Positions 6,047 to 8,810 of a DNA stretch of 8,810 bases are shown piece after piece. The notes beneath the pieces were generated by a model. That model saw only the letters and a program-made list of their open reading frames with translations. It was not told the origin of the DNA and did no database searches. Positions within the stretch are counted from its first letter, which is position 1. Every line of letters begins with the position of its first letter. Made by a program: the position numbers and the translations under genes. Origin of the DNA: Frankiales bacterium (lineage in GTDB: Bacteria > Actinomycetota > Actinomycetes > Mycobacteriales > SCTD01); the NCBI GenBank assembly GCA_025464915.1, contig JAODNF010000355.1:1-8810 (forward strand). Reading direction: 5' to 3'.

Positions 6047-6937
6047 TCAGAGGGATGTGAACGCGTCTGCCCGGAAGGTCGCGTTGCCCTCGCGGTCCCG
6101 GAAGTAGGTCCCGAGCGAGTCGGCGAGGGCGTCGACCGACCAGGTCGGCTCGGCGCTGTCGAAGCGCTGCTCGACGCCCGGCGCGGACGCGAGCACGACC
6201 ATCGGGCCGTAGGCGACGAACACCTGGCCGCTGATCGCGTCCGCCTCCGGGCTCGCCAGGTAGACGACCAGCGGGGCGACGTGCTCGACCCCGAGCGGGT
6301 CGATGCCGCCCTCCGGGGCCTCGCCGAAGACCTGGGCCGTCATGGCCGTGCGGGCGCGCGGGCAGATCGCGTTGGCCCGCACGCCGTAGCGGCCGCAGGC
6401 ACCCGCCGTGGCCAGGGTCAGGGCCGTGATGCCGGCTTTGGCGGCCGCGTAGTTGGGCTGGCCGGGCGAGCCGAACAGGAACGCCTCGGAGCTGGTGTTG
6501 ATGACGCGACCGTAAACCGGGGCGTCGGCGGACTTGGAGCGGTCGCGCCAGTGCTGCGTCGCGAACTTCGAGGTGCCGGCGTGGCCCTTGAGGTGGACCG
6601 CGATGACGGTGTCCCACTCCTCCTCGGAGATGTTGAAGATGGTGCGGTCGCGCAGCACCCCGGCGTTGTTGACGAGGATGTCGAGCTGGCCGTACTCGGT
6701 GATCGCCGTCTGCACGAGCGACTCCGCGAGGCTCCAGCTGCTGACGTCGCCGGGTGCCGCGACGGCCTGGCCCCCGGCCGACTGGATCTCCTCGACGACC
6801 GCGTGGGCGGCGTCCTTGTCGTAGTCGTTGACGACGACGCCGGCGCCCTGGGCGGCCAGGGCGAGCGCCTCGGCGCGACCCAGCCCGGCGCCGGCGCCCG
6901 TGACGACAGCGGACTTGCCTTCGAGAGACGTGCTCAA
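6047..6937 (-). CDS. Short-chain dehydrogenase/reductase (hydroxyacyl-CoA or hydroxysteroid type), TTG start
   Basis: The protein has 296 residues. Start TTG 6937-6935 has AAGGA (6948-6944) 6 bases upstream, and the protein begins MSTSLEGKSAVVTGAG as the family does. It has a Rossmann nucleotide site TGAGAGLG (13-20), Asp64 in GDVS, NNAG (90-93), and the catalytic set Ser150, Tyr163 and Lys167 (YAAAK). Asp40 after the second strand (VVVNDYD) is consistent with NAD(H) preference. VHLKGHAGTSK (114-124) and the long loop before INTSSEA resemble the dehydrogenase domain of peroxisomal MFE-2 and the actinobacterial steroid-pathway FabG/Hsd4-like proteins. A segment of about 45 residues follows the core. 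It probably oxidises a 3-hydroxyacyl-CoA or hydroxysteroid with NAD in the cytosol. It lies 12 bases after an acyl-CoA dehydrogenase gene, which fits beta-oxidation-like chemistry. The exact substrate is unknown. Confidence 0.92.
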   Translation of the reverse strand: MSTSLEGKSAVVTGAGAGLGRAEALALAAQGAGVVVNDYDKDAAHAVVEEIQSAGGQAVAAPGDVSSWSLAESLVQTAITEYGQLDILVNNAGVLRDRTIFNISEEEWDTVIAVHLKGHAGTSKFATQHWRDRSKSADAPVYGRVINTSSEAFLFGSPGQPNYAAAKAGITALTLATAGACGRYGVRANAICPRARTAMTAQVFGEAPEGGIDPLGVEHVAPLVVYLASPEADAISGQVFVAYGPMVVLASAPGVEQRFDSAEPTWSVDALADSLGTYFRDREGNATFRADAFTSL

Positions 6938-6949
6938 CGGATTTCCTTG

Positions 6950-8029
6950 CTAGACGGGCTCGGCGGCCAGCGTGGCGCCGAGCGAGAGGGACTGCGCAGT
7001 CGCGCCGCCCAGGGTGAACTCGAGGTACTTGCTCCAGGTGAAGTAGCGGTGCAGCTCGTAGTCCAGGTCGATGCCGACGCCGCCGTGCACGTGCTGTGCG
7101 GCATGGGCGACGCGGTGGCCTCCCTCGGCGGCCCACCACTTCGCGATGCGGGCCTCGTCGTGCGCCGGCAGGCCCTCGTCGAGGAGCCACACCGCCTGGA
7201 GCGTCGTGAGCCGGATGCCCTCGACGTCGATGTAGGCGTCGGCGAGTCGGTGACCGACGGCCTGGAACGTCGCGATGGCGCGGCCGAACTGCTCGCGGGT
7301 CGTCGTGTAGGCCGCGCTGAGCCGCAGCGCGTGGCTGCTCACCCCGAGGGCGGTCGACGCGATCGCGACGTAGGCCCGGTCGAGCAGCCAGCCGAGCGCG
7401 CCGGGGTCGTCGGTGAGGAGCTCGGCAGCGGTGCCGTCGAAGTGCAGCTCCCCGACGGGGAGGCCGTGCGAGGTCGTACCCGTCGCCGTCCCTCCGCCGT
7501 CGACGAGGAACAGCGCCGTCCCGCTGGCGGTGGCTGCCGGGACGACGACCTTCGCGGCCCGGTCGAGAAGGGGTACGGCGGACTTGGCGCCGTTGAGCAG
7601 CCAGGTGCTCGCGCCCTGCAGCGTCGCGGTGGTCGCGGGCCGCGACGGGTCCTCGCGACCGGTCTCGGTGAGAGCGCCGACGACGAGCTCGGTGCCGGCT
7701 GCGACGCCGCGCAGGACCTGGCGCTGCTCCTCGCTGCCGAGGCGGTCGATCGCGAGCGCCGGGACGAGGACCTCGAGCACCGGGACCTGCGCCACGTGCA
7801 CGCCGACCTGCTCGAGCAGCAGGGTCAGCTCGGTGAACCCGAGACCGCCGCCGCCGACGTCCTCGCTGAGCGCGGCGCCGAGCAGCCCGGCCTCGGCGAG
7901 CTGCCGGTGCAGGGGCGCGTCGAACCACTCCTGCAGCGCGTCGAGGCGCTTGGTTGTGCACTCCTTGTCGAGGATGTCCTTGGCCAGGCCGAGGAGCGCC
8001 TGCTGATCGCCGGTCAGGGTGAAGTCCAT
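6950..8029 (-). CDS. Acyl-CoA dehydrogenase family protein, short divergent subunit
   Basis: The protein has 359 residues, a little shorter than the usual 380-400. ATG 8029-8027 is preceded by GAGG 7 bases upstream, which overlaps the end of the previous gene. The N-terminal helical domain starts MDFTLTGDQQALLGLAKDIL. The middle beta domain (about 115-205) is degenerate and lacks a clear SEP-type motif (TETGRED at 121-127 stands there). The C-terminal helical domain keeps TTREQFGRAIATFQAVGHRLAD (243-264) and QHVHGGVGI (312-320). At the C-terminal place where many members carry the catalytic Glu (IYEGT), it reads LEFTLGGATAQ (336-346), so that Glu is missing. Such subunits are known in the two-gene, heterotetrameric FadE/ChsE enzymes of actinobacterial steroid side-chain degradation, where one partner lacks the base. 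I infer that it pairs with the neighbouring acyl-CoA dehydrogenase 4 bases upstream. Confidence 0.9.
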   Translation of the reverse strand: MDFTLTGDQQALLGLAKDILDKECTTKRLDALQEWFDAPLHRQLAEAGLLGAALSEDVGGGGLGFTELTLLLEQVGVHVAQVPVLEVLVPALAIDRLGSEEQRQVLRGVAAGTELVVGALTETGREDPSRPATTATLQGASTWLLNGAKSAVPLLDRAAKVVVPAATASGTALFLVDGGGTATGTTSHGLPVGELHFDGTAAELLTDDPGALGWLLDRAYVAIASTALGVSSHALRLSAAYTTTREQFGRAIATFQAVGHRLADAYIDVEGIRLTTLQAVWLLDEGLPAHDEARIAKWWAAEGGHRVAHAAQHVHGGVGIDLDYELHRYFTWSKYLEFTLGGATAQSLSLGATLAAEPV

Positions 8030-8033
8030 CGGT

Positions 8034-8810
8034 CTACCTCGGTGCTCTCGGCATGCCCAGGCCCACCATCGCGATGATGTCGCGCTGGATCTCGTTGGTG
8101 CCGCCGCCGAACGTCAGCACCAGGGTGCTGCGGGCCCAGCGCTCGAGGTCGTGGCCCAGGATGCTGTTGCTGCCGACGACCTCCATCAGGCGCCGGTAGG
8201 CCTCGATGTAGAGCTCGCTGCCGAGCACCTTCACCGCACTGGCGTCGGCCGGGTTGAGCGCTCCCTGGGTGCCGCTCCAGGCGACCTTCCAGTTCATCAT
8301 CTCGAGGAAGCGCGTCTTGGCCGTCAGCTCGGCGAGGGCCTTCTGCACCCACTCCTGATCGACGACGCGACGCCCGTCGGGGAGCTTGGTCTCCTGCGCC
8401 CAGCGGCGCACCTGGTCGATCTTGGTCTGCAGGCTGCCGGCGCTCGACAGGCTGACCCGCTCGTGGTTGAGCTGGCTGGTGATGAGCTCCCAGCCGCGGT
8501 TCTCCCCGAGGACGACGTTCTCGACAGGCACGCGCACGTTGTCGTAGTAGGTGGCGCTCGTGTAGCCGCCGCCGAGGGTGTGCACCTTGGTGTAGCTGAA
8601 GCCCTCCGCGTCGGTCGGCACGATGATGATCGACAGGCCCTTGTGCCGCTTGGCCTCGGGGTCGGTGCGGCAGGCGAGCCACACGTAGTCGGCGTGGTGG
8701 ATCAGGCTGGTCCACATCTTCTGGCCGTTGATGACGTAGTGGTCGCCGTCGCGGACGGCCGTGGTCGTCAGGCTGGCCAGGTCCGTGCCGGCGCCCGGCT
8801 CGCTGTAGCC
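8034..8810 (-). CDS. Acyl-CoA dehydrogenase family protein (C-terminal part)
   Basis: The frame is open to the right edge, so the 258 C-terminal residues are visible and the start lies outside. It opens with GYSEPGAGTDLASL (visible residues 1-14), the family's flavin and substrate-binding loop. INGQKMWTS (27-35) follows, then the beta domain and the C-terminal helical domain. It ends with TFGGGTNEIQRDIIAMVGLG, the family's C-terminal signature with Gly-Gly where IYEG would place the catalytic Glu. Enzymes with GGGTNEIQR often carry the base on an earlier helix, as isovaleryl-CoA dehydrogenase does, and I cannot assign it with certainty. The enzyme should remove two hydrogens from an acyl-CoA with FAD and pass electrons to an electron-transfer flavoprotein. 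The stop TAG (8036-8034) lies 4 bases before the next acyl-CoA dehydrogenase, which suggests co-translation and a shared complex. Confidence 0.95.
   Translation of the reverse strand, partial: GYSEPGAGTDLASLTTTAVRDGDHYVINGQKMWTSLIHHADYVWLACRTDPEAKRHKGLSIIIVPTDAEGFSYTKVHTLGGGYTSATYYDNVRVPVENVVLGENRGWELITSQLNHERVSLSSAGSLQTKIDQVRRWAQETKLPDGRRVVDQEWVQKALAELTAKTRFLEMMNWKVAWSGTQGALNPADASAVKVLGSELYIEAYRRLMEVVGSNSILGHDLERWARSTLVLTFGGGTNEIQRDIIAMVGLGMPRAPR

Noticed and set aside
5970..7961. Minus-strand open frame of 663 codons and the plus-strand frame 6281-8077
   Set aside because: Both are other-frame readings across the dehydrogenase/reductase and the acyl-CoA dehydrogenase, which carry intact motifs in their own frame. 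The shadow translations are Arg/Ala/Gly-rich and motif-free.

Overview
The window is a GC-rich stretch with dense coding whose protein families, TTG starts and 4-base ATGA gene overlaps point to a high-GC actinobacterium. A Nocardioides-like organism is my best guess, from family resemblance only. Every gene I can support lies on the minus strand, so transcription runs from high to low coordinates. Eight genes are clear in the body of the window or cut by its right edge, and a ninth is cut by the left edge.

Right block (8810 to 6047), a CoA-linked catabolic operon. The C-terminal 258 residues of an acyl-CoA dehydrogenase are followed 4 bases later by a second, shorter and divergent acyl-CoA dehydrogenase. 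Twelve bases further on comes a short-chain dehydrogenase/reductase that starts with TTG. The pairing of a long and a short acyl-CoA dehydrogenase resembles the two-subunit enzymes of actinobacterial steroid side-chain degradation. The dehydrogenase/reductase could perform the hydroxyacyl-CoA oxidation step.

Gap (6046 to 5861). This 186-base stretch is the largest non-coding gap. It holds a CRP/FNR-like palindrome (TGTGG-N6-TCACA), an overlapping 6-base inverted repeat, and a possible 38-codon leader ORF. It is the natural place for the promoter of the next operon.

Left block (5860 to 1), a branched-chain-amino-acid-type (Liv/HAAT) ABC importer operon. It encodes a LivH-LivM fused permease, LivG and LivF ATPases, a secreted protein with a C-terminal membrane helix (choice-of-anchor-P-like), a two-helix membrane protein with an Ada-like His/Cys metal-binding tail, and the start of a lipoprotein with a long Gly-Thr linker that is probably the substrate-binding protein. 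The five genes from the permease to the small membrane protein overlap one another in sequence, and the lipoprotein follows after 49 bases, so the two accessory proteins look like integral parts of the import system.

The combined picture is uptake of a carboxylic or lipid-like substrate by a modified Liv-type importer, next to genes for beta-oxidation-like degradation of a CoA thioester. The substrate cannot be read from the sequence. The least described parts are the two accessory proteins between the ATPase genes and the binding-protein gene.
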